64,000 nucleotides of DNA. It comes from an uncultured Opitutaceae bacterium. Lineage in GTDB: Bacteria > Verrucomicrobiota > Verrucomicrobiia > Opitutales > Opitutaceae. This document shows positions 1-9,217 of this stretch, one piece after another; position 1 is the stretch's first letter, and each line of letters opens with the position of its first letter. The stretch spans positions 1 to 64,000 of the forward strand of contig CAIYUN010000074.1 of the NCBI GenBank assembly GCA_903929355.1, read 5' to 3'. The notes below the pieces were generated by a model that worked only from the letters and a program-made list of their open reading frames with translations, did no database searches and was not told the DNA's origin. The position numbers and the translations under genes were made by a program.

Positions 1-1
1 C

Positions 2-496
2 GCGCGGTTCTATAAGCTGTTTTGGAGCGTGCTGACCGGCTTTTTTTTTGCGGGTGTCGGCGCGCGTTTCTACCCGGTCGGCTACCTCTGGGTGGTGGGC
101 CGCATCGACGACGTGCTGATCGTCTCCGGCCACCGGATTGGCACGTCCGAGGTCGAGAGCGCGCTCGTGTCGCACCCCTCGGTCGCAGAGGCTGCGGTCG
201 TCGGCCGCCCCGATGAGCTCAAGGGTCAGGCGCTGGTCTGCTTTGTCACGCTGAAGAACAACTTCACCGCCACGCCGCAGCACAAGGAGGAGCTCCGCGC
301 GCATGTGGCCCGGGAGATCGGTTCGCTGGCGCGGCCGGACGACGTCCGCTTCGCGGCCGGCCTGCCCAAGACGCGCAGCGGGAAAATCATGCGCCGCATC
401 CTCAAGGAGATTGCCGCCGGCGGCACGGTGCAGGGCGACACGACCACGCTGGAGGACTTCAATGTCGTTGCCGCCCTCCAGTCGCAGGAGGAGTGA
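2..496 (+). CDS. acs: Acetyl-CoA synthetase, C-terminal fragment (5' end outside window)
   Basis: Only the last ~164 residues are present. They match the C-terminal domain of AMP-forming acetyl-CoA synthetases, which turn acetate, ATP and CoA into acetyl-CoA in the cytoplasm. Visible family marks are the hinge [23 protein letters not shown], the acetylatable-lysine motif [11 protein letters not shown] near the end, and a normal C-terminus. The first ~125 bases are odd: several invariant family residues differ (GVGAR where GDGAR is expected, VLIVSGHR where VLNVSGHR is expected, and three Phe codons made of nine T in a row). Either sequence quality at a contig edge or gene decay could explain this. 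The reading frame stays open. Confidence 0.85.
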   Translation, partial: ARFYKLFWSVLTGFFFAGVGARFYPVGYLWVVGRIDDVLIVSGHRIGTSEVESALVSHPSVAEAAVVGRPDELKGQALVCFVTLKNNFTATPQHKEELRAHVAREIGSLARPDDVRFAAGLPKTRSGKIMRRILKEIAAGGTVQGDTTTLEDFNVVAALQSQEE

Positions 497-562
497 GGGG
501 CGCTCCAGCGTGGGATTGATTAATGCCTTGTGCTTTTCCTCGTCCGGACGATTTTTGGCGCC

Positions 563-664
563 ATGAACCTTGCGGTTGAAGTCGAGCAGGAACCGACGGG
601 CGTTGGGCGGCTCACCCTCCGCGTGCTCGTGGACGGGCTGGAACCCACTGAAATAACCCGCTGA
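563..664 (+). CDS. Possible 33-aa ORF ahead of the M48 protease
   Basis: A short ATG ORF of 33 residues ends 10 bases before the next gene's ATG. The product begins MNLAVEVEQEPTGVG and has an alternating hydrophobic pattern, with no recognisable family. It sits in the only spacer between acs and the protease and could be a leader peptide or chance. No clear ribosome binding site was seen. Confidence 0.2.
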   Translation: MNLAVEVEQEPTGVGRLTLRVLVDGLEPTEITR

Positions 665-674
665 AATTCGCCTC

Positions 675-1913
675 ATGGTTTTCCCCCTGGTCTGCGCCCT
701 GATCCTGCTGAAGCTGCTGGCCGAGTTGTGGCTTGCGTTGCTCAACCGCGCCGAGGTGCGCCGCCACGCCGCCCACGCTCCGGCCGCCGTCGCCGCGATC
801 ATGGACGGGGCGACCTACCGCAAATCGGTGGACTACACGCTGGCCAAAAATCAGTTCGGACTCATTGAGGGCGTTTTCGACACCGGGGTGCTCCTGGCCG
901 TGCTCGCCAGCGGGCTGCTGCCCGGGGCCTTTGCCTTGGTCGGTGCCTGGGGCGCGCCCGGTGTGGCCTGGACCGGCGCGCTGGCAATTCTGCTCGTGGT
1001 GCTCCTGCTCGGTCTCCCGGGTCTGCCGTTTGAATGGTGGGCGCAATTCCGGCTGGAGGCCCGTTTTGGCTTTAACCAGAGCACCCTCGCGCTCTGGGTC
1101 ACCGACAAGCTCAAGGGCGGGGTGCTCGCGCTCGCGCTGGGCTTTCCCCTGCTCTGGGCGCTGCTTTCGTTGGTGGGGTGGCTCGGGGCGTCCTGGTGGG
1201 TGTGGGGGTTTGCGCTGATGTTCACCTTTCAACTCCTGATGCTGGTCCTTTATCCGAAGATCATCCTCCCGCTCTTTAACAAACTGGCCCCGCTCCCGGA
1301 GGGGGAGCTGCGGCTTCGCCTGCTCGCCCTGGCGGATCGGACCGGGTTTGCGGCCCGCACCATCGAGGTGATGGACGGCAGCAAGCGTTCGGGACACTCC
1401 AATGCGTTTTTCACCGGCTTCGGCCGCTTTCGGAGGATCGTCCTGTTCGACACCCTGGTCGCCCAGCTCACGCCGGAGGAGCTCGAGGCCGTGCTGGCTC
1501 ACGAGATCGGCCACTGGCGGCGGGGCCACATCCCCAAGATGCTCGCCCTCTCCGCCGTGATGCAGTTCGCGGGCTTCTGGGCGCTGGCGGCGCTGGCCCG
1601 CAGCGGCTGGTTCAACCCGGCGTTTGGCTTCCAGTCCGGCGAGCTGGCCCCCGCCTTCCTCCTGTTTGGGCTGCTGGGCGGGGTCGCGACGTTCTGGCTG
1701 ACTCCGCTGCTGAACCTGCTTTCGCGCAAGCATGAATACGAGGCCGACGCCTTTGCGCGCGGCGCCCTGGGCGGCCCGGCGGCGATGATCGGGGCGCTGC
1801 GGAAGCTCGCCCAAAAAAATCTGAGCAACCTCACCCCGCACCCGTGGTTCAGCGGCTTTTACCACTCGCACCCGACGATGTTGGAGCGCGAGGCCGCGCT
1901 GGCGGGAAATTGA
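675..1913 (+). CDS. M48 (Ste24/HtpX-type) membrane zinc metalloprotease
   Basis: 412 residues, in the range of Ste24-like CAAX-type proteases of bacterial membranes. The zinc motif HEIGH is at residues 276-280 within AVLAHEIGHWRRGH. The third ligand lies in KHEYEADAFA at about residue 356. Several hydrophobic stretches before and after the active site (about 1-25, 68-115, 145-195, 290-345) give the expected multi-pass membrane topology. The N-terminal part (NQFGLIEGVFDT, FEWWAQFRLEARFGFNQS) is typical of the peptidase_M48_N region. The likely role is membrane or envelope protein quality control; the substrate is unknown. It is followed after 25 bases by the EEP-family gene on the same strand. 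Confidence 0.88.
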   Translation: MVFPLVCALILLKLLAELWLALLNRAEVRRHAAHAPAAVAAIMDGATYRKSVDYTLAKNQFGLIEGVFDTGVLLAVLASGLLPGAFALVGAWGAPGVAWTGALAILLVVLLLGLPGLPFEWWAQFRLEARFGFNQSTLALWVTDKLKGGVLALALGFPLLWALLSLVGWLGASWWVWGFALMFTFQLLMLVLYPKIILPLFNKLAPLPEGELRLRLLALADRTGFAARTIEVMDGSKRSGHSNAFFTGFGRFRRIVLFDTLVAQLTPEELEAVLAHEIGHWRRGHIPKMLALSAVMQFAGFWALAALARSGWFNPAFGFQSGELAPAFLLFGLLGGVATFWLTPLLNLLSRKHEYEADAFARGALGGPAAMIGALRKLAQKNLSNLTPHPWFSGFYHSHPTMLEREAALAGN

Positions 1914-1938
1914 ATCCCTGGTCCACGTCGACCCTCGC

Positions 1939-2874
1939 ATGGACCTGGAACCAAATTCCTCTCCCGGCCAAAGGAGTTGCCGTCCGGTCGGTTTCCTTTT
2001 GTGCCCTTTGGGCCTTTTTGTGGCCCATGCCTTTTCGGCCGTCCCGCCCGCCACCCTGACCGTCGCCACCTACAACGTCGAAAACTACACGGAGGAAAAC
2101 CGGGTGGCCGACGGAGTCTATCATGCGGATTATCCCAAGCCGGAGTCGGAGAAGACCGCCCTGCGGGCGGTCATCCACCAGCTCGATGCCGATGTCCTGG
2201 CGTTGCAGGAGATGGGCCCGCCGGCTTATTTGGCGGAGCTGCAGCGGGATCTCAAGGACGAGGGATTGGATTACCCGTTTGCCACCGAGGTGGAGGCCGT
2301 GGACCCGGCCCGGCACGTCGCGGTGCTGTCCCGCCGACCGTTCACCTCGGTCGTGCGGCACACTGATCTGACCTTCAAATATTTCGGCGCCGATGAAAAG
2401 GTGAAGCGCGGCCTGCTGGAGGTCCGCCTCAGCGTCGGCGGCGCGGAATGGACGCTTTTTGCCGTGCATCTGAAGAGCAAGCTGACCGTGCGGCCGGACG
2501 ATCCCGATTCCGAGCTGGAGCGCGCCGGCGAGGCGGAGGCCGTGCGCGACCAGGTGCTGAAGGAATTTCCCGATCCGGCGGTGGCCAGGTTTATCATCCT
2601 CGGCGACTGCAACGCCGGGCGCACGGAGCGCCCGCTCCGCGCGCTGCTGGCCCGGGGCAAAACCACCATCGCGGAGTGGCTGCCGGCGACCGACAGCCGC
2701 GGCGAGGTGTGGACCGATTACTGGCACCAGGCCGACACCTACGAGCGGATAGACTATATTTTCGTGTCACCGGGCCTGCGCCCCGCTGTCGTCCGGGCAA
2801 AGATCGGCGACAGCCCGGAGACGATGCAAGCCAGCGATCACCGCCCCGTGATGGTGACACTGAAAACCAACTGA
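1939..2874 (+). CDS. Secreted endonuclease/exonuclease/phosphatase (EEP) family protein
   Basis: 311 residues starting at ATG 1939 with a hydrophobic export-like segment (about residues 17-38). The EEP fold motifs appear in order: TYNVENY, LALQEMG, FAVHLKSKL, IILGDCNAGR, and the catalytic ASDHRPVMV near the C-terminus. Such metal-dependent phosphoesterases cut nucleic acids or phosphodiesters; the substrate cannot be inferred. It lies directly after the M48 gene and may be co-transcribed with it. The downstream spacer is repeat-rich. Confidence 0.82.
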   Translation: MDLEPNSSPGQRSCRPVGFLLCPLGLFVAHAFSAVPPATLTVATYNVENYTEENRVADGVYHADYPKPESEKTALRAVIHQLDADVLALQEMGPPAYLAELQRDLKDEGLDYPFATEVEAVDPARHVAVLSRRPFTSVVRHTDLTFKYFGADEKVKRGLLEVRLSVGGAEWTLFAVHLKSKLTVRPDDPDSELERAGEAEAVRDQVLKEFPDPAVARFIILGDCNAGRTERPLRALLARGKTTIAEWLPATDSRGEVWTDYWHQADTYERIDYIFVSPGLRPAVVRAKIGDSPETMQASDHRPVMVTLKTN

Positions 2875-3232
2875 CCGCGCGCCCGGGCACCTGCTCTGGG
2901 GGTTCACCATTAAGTTTTCAGCCTAGAATCAGCAGTTGGTCACGGAGCACACAGAAATAAGATCCGAGGTCACAGAGGAAGACATCGAACGGCGGGAAGG
3001 TCTGGGAGTCACCCACCGGGTGCGATGGTTGCAGCCACATGAATTGTTTAAGTGCTTTGCGCTGTCATCTCTGTGCCCGTTCCTGGTTTCCTGGCTTCTG
3101 AATAATCCCTCCGTCCTCTCCGCCTGCCGCGCCCTAGCGCAGCGACTGCGGGTTCCCTCCGGTTAGAAGTCTGATCCAGCCGGCACTGCGCGCTTGCCGC
3201 CGCCATCCCCCGCCCCGCATGCTGGCCACCTC
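2875..3232. repeat. Spacer with degenerate dispersed repeats
   Basis: No convincing gene. Bases 2936-2985 carry a stretch built on CACGGAGCACACAGAAATAA and GAGGTCACAGAGGAAG, a repeat style that recurs across this window (near 5660-5720, 12090, 52750). Around 3079-3100 there is a GTTCCTGGTTTCCTGGCTTC stretch related to copies near 13862 and 55495. Confidence 0.5.
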
Positions 3233-4546
3233 ATGTCAGCCCTGCCTCAGTCCGTCCTGATCGTTGGCGCCGGCGGGCGCGAGCACGCGCTGGTCCGCGC
3301 GCTTGCCGCCTCCCCCGCGCACCCCCGCGTCCTCTGCGCGCCCGGCAACGCCGGCATCGCCGCCGACGTCACCTGCTTTCCCGTGGCCGCCGATGATGTC
3401 GCCGGCCTGGTCGCGCTCGCGCAACGCGAGCGGGTGGGCTTTGTCGTCGTCGGTCCCGAGGTGCCCCTGGCCCTTGGGCTGGTGGACGCCCTTGGGGTCG
3501 CCGGCATCCCCGCCTACGGGCCCAAGGCCGATGGCGCCCGCCTCGAGGCCTCAAAAATTTTCACCAAGCAGATTCTCCTCCGGCATGGCATCCCCACCGC
3601 CCCGGCCGCGTTTTTCTCCGAGGCCGACGCGGCCATCGCCTACCTCCGTGCCCGCCCCGCGCCCATCGTGGTGAAGGCCGACGGCCTCGCCGCCGGCAAG
3701 GGCGTTGTCGTTGCGTCCACCCACGCCGAGGCCGAGGCCGCCGTCCGCAGCTTGCTCAGCCTCCCGGCCGCCCCCTCCGTTCAATCCAAAATCCAAATTC
3801 CCCAATCCGAAATCCTCATCGAGGATTGTCTCACCGGTGAGGAGATCTCCATCCTCGTGGTCGTGTCCGGCCGGGATTTCGTCATCCTGCCCGCCGCGCA
3901 GGACCACAAACGCGTGGGCGATGGCGACACCGGGCCCAACACCGGCGGCATGGGCGCGTTTTCCCCGGTTGATTTGGTCACCCCCGCCTTGCTCGCGCGC
4001 ATCGAGCGCGAGATTGTCCGCCCTTCGGTGGATGCCATCGCCGCCGAGGGCATCGATTTCCGCGGTACACTCTTCATTGGCCTCATGCTGACCCCCGACG
4101 GTCCGAGCGTGCTTGAGTTTAACACCCGCTTCGGCGATCCCGAGACCCAGGCCGTCCTCCCGCGGCTCGCCACGGATGTGCTGGGGCTCCTTTGGGCCGC
4201 CGCCCGGGGCGAACTGGCCGGGGTGAAGCTGGCCGTCCGTCCCGCCCATGCCCTCTGCGTCGTCATCGCCGCCCGGGGGTATCCCGGAAGTTATCCCAAG
4301 GGGGACGTCATCACGCTGCCGGCGTCCCCGTCTCTCACTCCGGGGACCTTCATCGATCATGCCGGCACGGCGAAAGATTCCGCCGGCCGGCTTGTGACCA
4401 ACGGTGGTCGCGTCTTGGGTGTGACCGCCCTTGCGCCCACCCTCCAGGCCGCCGCCGGCGCGGCCTACGTCGTCTGCGACCAAATTCACTGCGCCTCAAA
4501 ATATTTCCGCCGCGACATCGGCGCCAGGCAGCTTCACCGCCCATGA
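3233..4546 (+). CDS. purD: Phosphoribosylamine--glycine ligase
   Basis: 437 residues from ATG 3233, matching the usual length of about 430; a TTG 13 codons upstream gives a proline-rich extension unlike the family. PurD joins phosphoribosylamine and glycine using ATP, the second step of de novo purine synthesis, in the cytoplasm. Seen: N-terminal VLIVGAGGREHALV, ATP-grasp motifs VVKADGLAAGKGVVV, EDCLTGEEISI, TGGMGAFSP, FNTRFGDPETQAVLPRL and the C-terminal YFRRDIGAR. The stop overlaps the next gene's start (ATGA), so the two are probably translationally coupled. Bases 3781-3812 (runs of AATCC/AAATTCC) look like a small low-GC insertion inside the coding frame. Confidence 0.95.
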   Translation: MSALPQSVLIVGAGGREHALVRALAASPAHPRVLCAPGNAGIAADVTCFPVAADDVAGLVALAQRERVGFVVVGPEVPLALGLVDALGVAGIPAYGPKADGARLEASKIFTKQILLRHGIPTAPAAFFSEADAAIAYLRARPAPIVVKADGLAAGKGVVVASTHAEAEAAVRSLLSLPAAPSVQSKIQIPQSEILIEDCLTGEEISILVVVSGRDFVILPAAQDHKRVGDGDTGPNTGGMGAFSPVDLVTPALLARIEREIVRPSVDAIAAEGIDFRGTLFIGLMLTPDGPSVLEFNTRFGDPETQAVLPRLATDVLGLLWAAARGELAGVKLAVRPAHALCVVIAARGYPGSYPKGDVITLPASPSLTPGTFIDHAGTAKDSAGRLVTNGGRVLGVTALAPTLQAAAGAAYVVCDQIHCASKYFRRDIGARQLHRP

Positions 4547-5226
4547 GACCATCCTTCGCCTTCCTTCTGCTGGGCCTCGCCCTCCCCGCCGGCTTTTCCG
4601 CCCGCGCCGCCGCGCCGGTCGTCGACCTCGGCTCGGGTCTCGGCTATCTGCGACCGACCGACGCGGTGGCGGACTTGTCGGTGCTCACGGCGCGCGCGCC
4701 AGCCGGCCCGCTGGTGCTTGATCTGCGTCGCGTCGGCTTTGCGGCGGATGACGCCCATGCCTGGCTGGCCGCATTGCGCGGCCAGCCCGTTGGAAAAACG
4801 GTGCGGCTCGTTCTGATCTCGCCCGCGACGGGGCCGGAGTTGCTCGCCGGCTTCGCCGCCGGCCTCCCTGGCTGCCTCACCATCGGCCGGGTGGATGGCG
4901 CGTGCCACCCGGACATGGCCGTCACCACGGGCGCGGACGCCGATGCGCGGGCCGTCGACGCCCTGGCCTCCGGCACGTCCCCACTGGCTTTGGTCACCAC
5001 GACGATCAACAAGCCACGCCACGATGAGGTCGAGTTGGGCAAGTTCCACGCCGCCGGCAAAAACCCGCCCGAGGAATCTGACGTCGCCCCGGCCGTATCG
5101 CTGCCCGCTGTTCCGCCCGCGCCGACGCCCTCGCTGGACGCGGTGCTTCTGCGGGCGGTGGAGCTCGGCCAGGGCCTGCTCGCGCTGGGCCGCGTGGACG
5201 CGCCGGCCCCGGTCAAAAAGCCTTAA
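4543..5226 (+). CDS. Predicted secreted protein of unknown function, coupled to purD
   Basis: 227 residues from the ATG that overlaps the purD stop. The N-terminus (MRPSFAFLLLGLALPAGFSA then RAAAP) is a classic Sec signal peptide with an AxA-type cleavage region. The body is Ala/Leu/Asp-rich with PLVLDLRRVGF and VRLVLISPATGPELLAGFA, suggesting alternating strands and helices, and a Pro-rich linker lies before the C-terminus. No family was recognised. The coupling to purD is probably positional rather than functional. Confidence 0.7.
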   Translation: MRPSFAFLLLGLALPAGFSARAAAPVVDLGSGLGYLRPTDAVADLSVLTARAPAGPLVLDLRRVGFAADDAHAWLAALRGQPVGKTVRLVLISPATGPELLAGFAAGLPGCLTIGRVDGACHPDMAVTTGADADARAVDALASGTSPLALVTTTINKPRHDEVELGKFHAAGKNPPEESDVAPAVSLPAVPPAPTPSLDAVLLRAVELGQGLLALGRVDAPAPVKKP

Positions 5227-5740
5227 CCTGGATCCGGTCTCTGGTCGGAAAACAGAGCAGATCAGAACCGCCCCACAGATTTTAAACCGCTAATCCTACT
5301 ACGCCAAGGCGTCGAAGGACTCGGTCCGCGCTGATCTTCGCTGATTTCAGACGGAGGAATTAACGCAAAGCCGCTGAGACGCAAAGGCCGCAAAGCCCAA
5401 TCTTCCCTCTGCGTCTTCGCGCCTTTCCGCCTTTGCGTTGATGGATTGCTTCTGACTGGTCGCCCGGATGGCGCTATCCGTTCAAACCAGCCCGGTGCAT
5501 TGATGCTGTTGTCAGTCCATGTCTGTATCTGCGCGCATCTGCGCTATCTGCGGTGAAGTCCGACCGCTGAATTCAGGATGATTCCGATCGGGTTCGGTGA
5601 ATTTTTCGCCGACGCCGATTAGGCCGAGGCGGAATCGACTCCATTAACGAAGATTAGGGCAAAAAACTCCGTGGTTTGCTCCGTGAGCTCTGTGACCGCC
5701 GTCTGTGCTCTCGGTGTAAACCCTACTGTGGTTTTTAGCC
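5227..5740. repeat. Gene-free spacer rich in dispersed repeats and an inverted repeat
   Basis: No ORF worth calling. 5362-5439 is an imperfect inverted repeat: AACGCAAAGCCGCTGAGACG on one side and CGCCTTTCCGCCTTTGCGTT on the other. 5320-5345 has GCGCTGATCTTCGCTGATTT. 5520-5560 has TATCTGCGCGCATCTGCGCT. 5665-5715 has CTCCGTGAGCTCTGTGACC, the reverse-complement style of the CACAGAG..CACGGAG family. All are styles repeated elsewhere in the window. Confidence 0.6.
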
Positions 5741-6439
5741 TTAACTTCCCTCGACCACCAAACGGTAGCCGATGCCGGCGTCGGTCCGGAGGTGACGCGG
5801 TTCGTGCGGATCCTGCTCCAGCTTCTGTCTCAGGTGGGTCATGAAAACACGGAGATAGTGGGTGTTCTCCTCGGCGTTCGGGCCCCAGAGTTCCCGCAGG
5901 ATATGCCGGTGGGTGACGACCTTGCCCCGATGCTGCACGAGCAGCCGCAGCAAGCCGTATTCCTTTGCGGTCAGGCGCACCTCCTCGCCATCGCGCCGCA
6001 CAATGCGTCCGGCCAGGTCCACCTCAATGTGCCCAAATTTCACCAAGGCCGGCTCGCCGCCCGGCTGCGCCCGCCGCATGATCGCCCGTACCCGCGCGAT
6101 CAGCTCACCGCCCCCGAATGGCTTCGTGAGATAGTCGTCCGCGCCCGCGTTGAGGGCGGCGATCTTGTCGTCCTCCCGGTCGCGGACGGACAGGACAAGC
6201 ACCGGGACTTTCGACCACTCGCGGAGTCGGCGGAGCACCTCGGTGCCGTCCATGTCGGGCAGGCCGAGGTCCAGGATGATGCCGTCGGGCGGCTGCAGCG
6301 CGATCTCGTTCAGGCCGGGACGGCCGCTCTCGGCCTCGCGCACCCGGTAACCGTGGGCCTCCAGGGTGACGCGCAACAGGCGGCGAATCTGGATTTCGTC
6401 ATCGATGATGAGGATGGTGATGGGCGCGGCGGTGCTCAT
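5741..6439 (-). CDS. kdpE: KdpE-type response regulator
   Basis: 232 residues. The receiver domain holds DDE acidic residues at 13-15, phospho-acceptor Asp57 in GIILDLGLPD, and KPF at about residue 106. A C-terminal OmpR/PhoB winged helix follows (LTAKEYGLLRLLVQHRGKVV, HYLRVFMTHLRQKLE, GIGYRL). It closely resembles KdpE, which activates the kdpFABC potassium pump when potassium is scarce. Its ATG overlaps the stop of kdpD (ATGA), giving a kdpD-kdpE operon. No kdpFABC lies on either side. Confidence 0.92.
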   Translation of the reverse strand: MSTAAPITILIIDDEIQIRRLLRVTLEAHGYRVREAESGRPGLNEIALQPPDGIILDLGLPDMDGTEVLRRLREWSKVPVLVLSVRDREDDKIAALNAGADDYLTKPFGGGELIARVRAIMRRAQPGGEPALVKFGHIEVDLAGRIVRRDGEEVRLTAKEYGLLRLLVQHRGKVVTHRHILRELWGPNAEENTHYLRVFMTHLRQKLEQDPHEPRHLRTDAGIGYRLVVEGS

Positions 6440-9108
6440 TCGACCGGGGCAGCCTGGGGCGGGGTGTGCGGCAAGTAAATGGTGAACACGGCGCCCCCGC
6501 CGGGGTTGGCGCCCACGACGATCTCGCCCTTCTGCGCCGTGATGAAGCCGCGGACGATGGACAGGCCCAGGCCCAGGCCGCCGGCGCGCGCGGCGTCGCC
6601 GCGTTGAAACTTTTGGAACAGCCGCTCGCGCATCGCCTCCGGAAAGCCCGGCCCGCGGTCCGCCACCGTGAAAAACACCCGCGTCCCGCCGCGCTCCAGG
6701 CCGGCGGTCAGGAAGATCGGGGTCCCCATCGGCGTGTGGAGCGCGGCGTTGAGCAGCAGGTTGGCCATCGCCTGTTCGGTCAGGGTGAAGTCGGCGCTTA
6801 CCGGCGGCAGGCCGTCCGGCACGGCCACCTCAAAGGGATGGCCGGCCAGCGCATCGCGCGCGTCGTCCACCGCCGCGTTCACCAGGTCGCGCAGGTCGCA
6901 CCAGTCGGGCCGGGGGCGGAGCGCACCGCTCTCCAGCCGGGTCTGGTCCAGCAGGTTCCCGACCAGCCGGTTCAGTCGCCGGGCGGCGGACCGGGCCTCG
7001 CCGACCAGCGTGGCCCGGGTTCCCTCGTCGGCGGCCGGCATGTTTTCCACCGCGGAGGTGATGACCGCCAGCGGCGTGCGCAGCTCGTGCGAGACGCTGT
7101 CGAGCAGCGCGCGGTGCAATTTCTCCGACTCGGCCAGCAGTTGCTCGCGCTGGCCGGCCGCCCGGAGTTGCTCGCGTTCGACCAGCAGCGCCAGCTGGGC
7201 GGCAAATCCTTCGATCAGGTCCCGTTGTGCGAGCGTGAGCGCCGCCTCGGGTGGCACCCCGACCACCAGCACCCCCAGGGACTGGTCCTCCCGGACGAGC
7301 GGGACGTGAAAACCCTCCGACGCCGGCAGCGTGTTGGTGAAGCGGCCCGCCGTCTTCCGGTTGCGCCACGCCCAGTCGGCCACGCCGTTTTCCTTTTCTG
7401 TCAGGTTGAGGGAGGAGGCAAAATGCGGCCCCAGGGTGGAGTTGTCGTCCGTGCCGAGCAGCAGCGCCGTTTGCGCGCCGAAGAGGCGGTCGGCCTGGCG
7501 GAGCGCCGCGAACACGCCGTCATCGAGCGTGCGCGCCGCGCTTAGCGCCTGCGTGAGGTGAAACAGCGCCGTGGCCCGGTCCTCGCGCATCCGCTCATGG
7601 CGTTCCTGCGCGCGGATGCGCGCCGTCAGCTGCCCGGCGACCAGCGCGACGACGAAATAGGCGCCCAGCATCATGCTGTCCTGCACGGTGCTGACCACAA
7701 AGGTGAACTGCGGGGGGATGAAAAAAAAGTCCCAGGCCAGCGCGCTCACCACGGCGGCGGCCAGCACCGGCCCCCGCCCGATCCGCAGGCTGAGCGCCAC
7801 CACTGCGAGTAGAAAAAACTGGCCGATGGCCTGGTAGCCGGTGAGGGGCACGAGGAACCATCCGGCCAGGGCGACGGCGGCGATCGTGCCGAACCCTTCG
7901 CCGTATTCCCGCGTCGGTGAGCTGGCGGTCGGCCGCCAGCCAAACCAGGCCCCGGTCTTCTCCGCCGCGCGCTCGGCCGGCACCACATAGATGTCAATGG
8001 GTCCGCTGCCCCGCAGCAGCCGGTCCACGAGGCTCCCGCCCCGCAGCAGGTCGAGCCAGCGCGGGCTGCGCGACTTGCCGACCACAATCTGGGTGGCGTT
8101 GTTTTGCAGCGCGACCCGCACCAGCGCCTCGGCCGGGTCCTCGTCGTGGGTCACCACAATTTCCGCGCCGAGCTCCCGGGCGAGCGCGAGGTTTTGCTCC
8201 AGCCGGCGCAGGCCTTCGGCGTCCGGCGGCCGCGATGACTCCACGCTGACCGCGATCCACGACGCGCCCTGCGCGGCCGCCATGCGGCGCGTCCAGCGCA
8301 CCAGCTGGGTGGAGGACGGGCTCGGCCCGACCGCCACCAGCAGCCGTTCCCCCGAGCGCCAGATGGTGGTCACCGGGCCGGCCCCGCGCAGCTCGCGCAG
8401 GCGTTTGTCCACGCGTTCCGCGACAAACCGCAGCGCCAGCTCGCGCAGCGCCGTCAGGTGGGCGTCCTTGAAGAAATTGGCCGCGGCCGCGGCGGCGCGG
8501 TCGCCCAGATACACCTTTCCCTCCCGCAGGCGCTCCAGCAGCGTCTCGGGGGGCAGGTCGATCAGCTCGATCTGGTCGGCCAGCTCAAACACCGAGTCGG
8601 GCAGCGTCTCCTGCACGTTGGCTCCGGTGATCTGGCGGACGGCGTCGGCCCGGCTCTCGAGGTGCTGCACGTTGAGGGTCGTGAACACGTCAATGCCCGC
8701 GTCGAGCAGTTCGACCACATCCTGATACCGCTTGGGATGGCGGGAGCCAGGGGCGTTGGTGTGCGCAAACTCGTCCACCAGCACCAGGCGGGGTTTGCGG
8801 GCCAGGATGGCCTCGAGGTCCATCTCGGTCAGTTCGACGTCACGGTAGCTGATCTGCTTTCGCGGAATGACCGGCAGGCCGGCCAGCAGGGCTTCGGTCT
8901 CTGCCCGCTTGTGGGTCTCGACCAGGCCGACGACCAGGTCGGTGCCGTCGCGCAGTTCCTGCTGGGCGGCGCGGAGCATGGCAAAGGTCTTGCCCACTCC
9001 CGGACACATCCCGAAAAAGACCTTCAGCCGCCCGCGGCGCGACCGCTCCTCCTCGCGTTTGAGCGAAGCCAGGATCGCGTCGGGATCGGGTCGGTCGGTT
9101 GGGGACAT
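6436..9108 (-). CDS. kdpD: KdpD-type sensor histidine kinase
   Basis: 890 residues from ATG 9108 (a longer frame to 9201 runs into repeat sequence). N-terminal KdpD domain with the Walker-type motif FGMCPGVGKT (residues 32-41) and DEFAHTNAPGSRHPKRYQDV; a universal-stress-like domain around 250-375; about four membrane helices around 410-510 (DUF4118); a GAF-like region; HisKA with SVSHELRTPL (His ~674); and an HATPase domain (GLGLGLSIVRGF). It senses potassium or osmotic stress and phosphorylates KdpE. Translationally coupled to kdpE. Its usual target operon kdpFABC is not adjacent. Confidence 0.93.
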   Translation of the reverse strand: MSPTDRPDPDAILASLKREEERSRRGRLKVFFGMCPGVGKTFAMLRAAQQELRDGTDLVVGLVETHKRAETEALLAGLPVIPRKQISYRDVELTEMDLEAILARKPRLVLVDEFAHTNAPGSRHPKRYQDVVELLDAGIDVFTTLNVQHLESRADAVRQITGANVQETLPDSVFELADQIELIDLPPETLLERLREGKVYLGDRAAAAAANFFKDAHLTALRELALRFVAERVDKRLRELRGAGPVTTIWRSGERLLVAVGPSPSSTQLVRWTRRMAAAQGASWIAVSVESSRPPDAEGLRRLEQNLALARELGAEIVVTHDEDPAEALVRVALQNNATQIVVGKSRSPRWLDLLRGGSLVDRLLRGSGPIDIYVVPAERAAEKTGAWFGWRPTASSPTREYGEGFGTIAAVALAGWFLVPLTGYQAIGQFFLLAVVALSLRIGRGPVLAAAVVSALAWDFFFIPPQFTFVVSTVQDSMMLGAYFVVALVAGQLTARIRAQERHERMREDRATALFHLTQALSAARTLDDGVFAALRQADRLFGAQTALLLGTDDNSTLGPHFASSLNLTEKENGVADWAWRNRKTAGRFTNTLPASEGFHVPLVREDQSLGVLVVGVPPEAALTLAQRDLIEGFAAQLALLVEREQLRAAGQREQLLAESEKLHRALLDSVSHELRTPLAVITSAVENMPAADEGTRATLVGEARSAARRLNRLVGNLLDQTRLESGALRPRPDWCDLRDLVNAAVDDARDALAGHPFEVAVPDGLPPVSADFTLTEQAMANLLLNAALHTPMGTPIFLTAGLERGGTRVFFTVADRGPGFPEAMRERLFQKFQRGDAARAGGLGLGLSIVRGFITAQKGEIVVGANPGGGAVFTIYLPHTPPQAAPVE

Positions 9109-9217
9109 GGCGGGAATGCGGAGTGCGGAATGCGGAACGCGGAGTAAGAAAGCTAAAAACCAGAGACGAATTCGATTTGCGCGACTCGGGGTCAGAACCA
9201 AGAACCAAGAACCTGAA
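9109..9217. repeat. Short spacer with GCGGANTGCGGA and CCAAGAACC repeats
   Basis: Bases 9115-9145 contain tandem GCGGAGTGCGGAATGCGGAA-like units. 9190-9212 contains AGAACCAAGAACCAAGAACC. Both motifs recur near 13861, 16470, 44270, 44370, 48335 and 52455. It separates kdpD from the kinase-phosphatase gene. Confidence 0.6.

Noticed and set aside
612-2069. A 485-codon minus-strand frame opposite the M48 protease
   Set aside because: Composition is Arg/Gln/Gly-rich and featureless; the plus-strand gene has HEIGH and family motifs.
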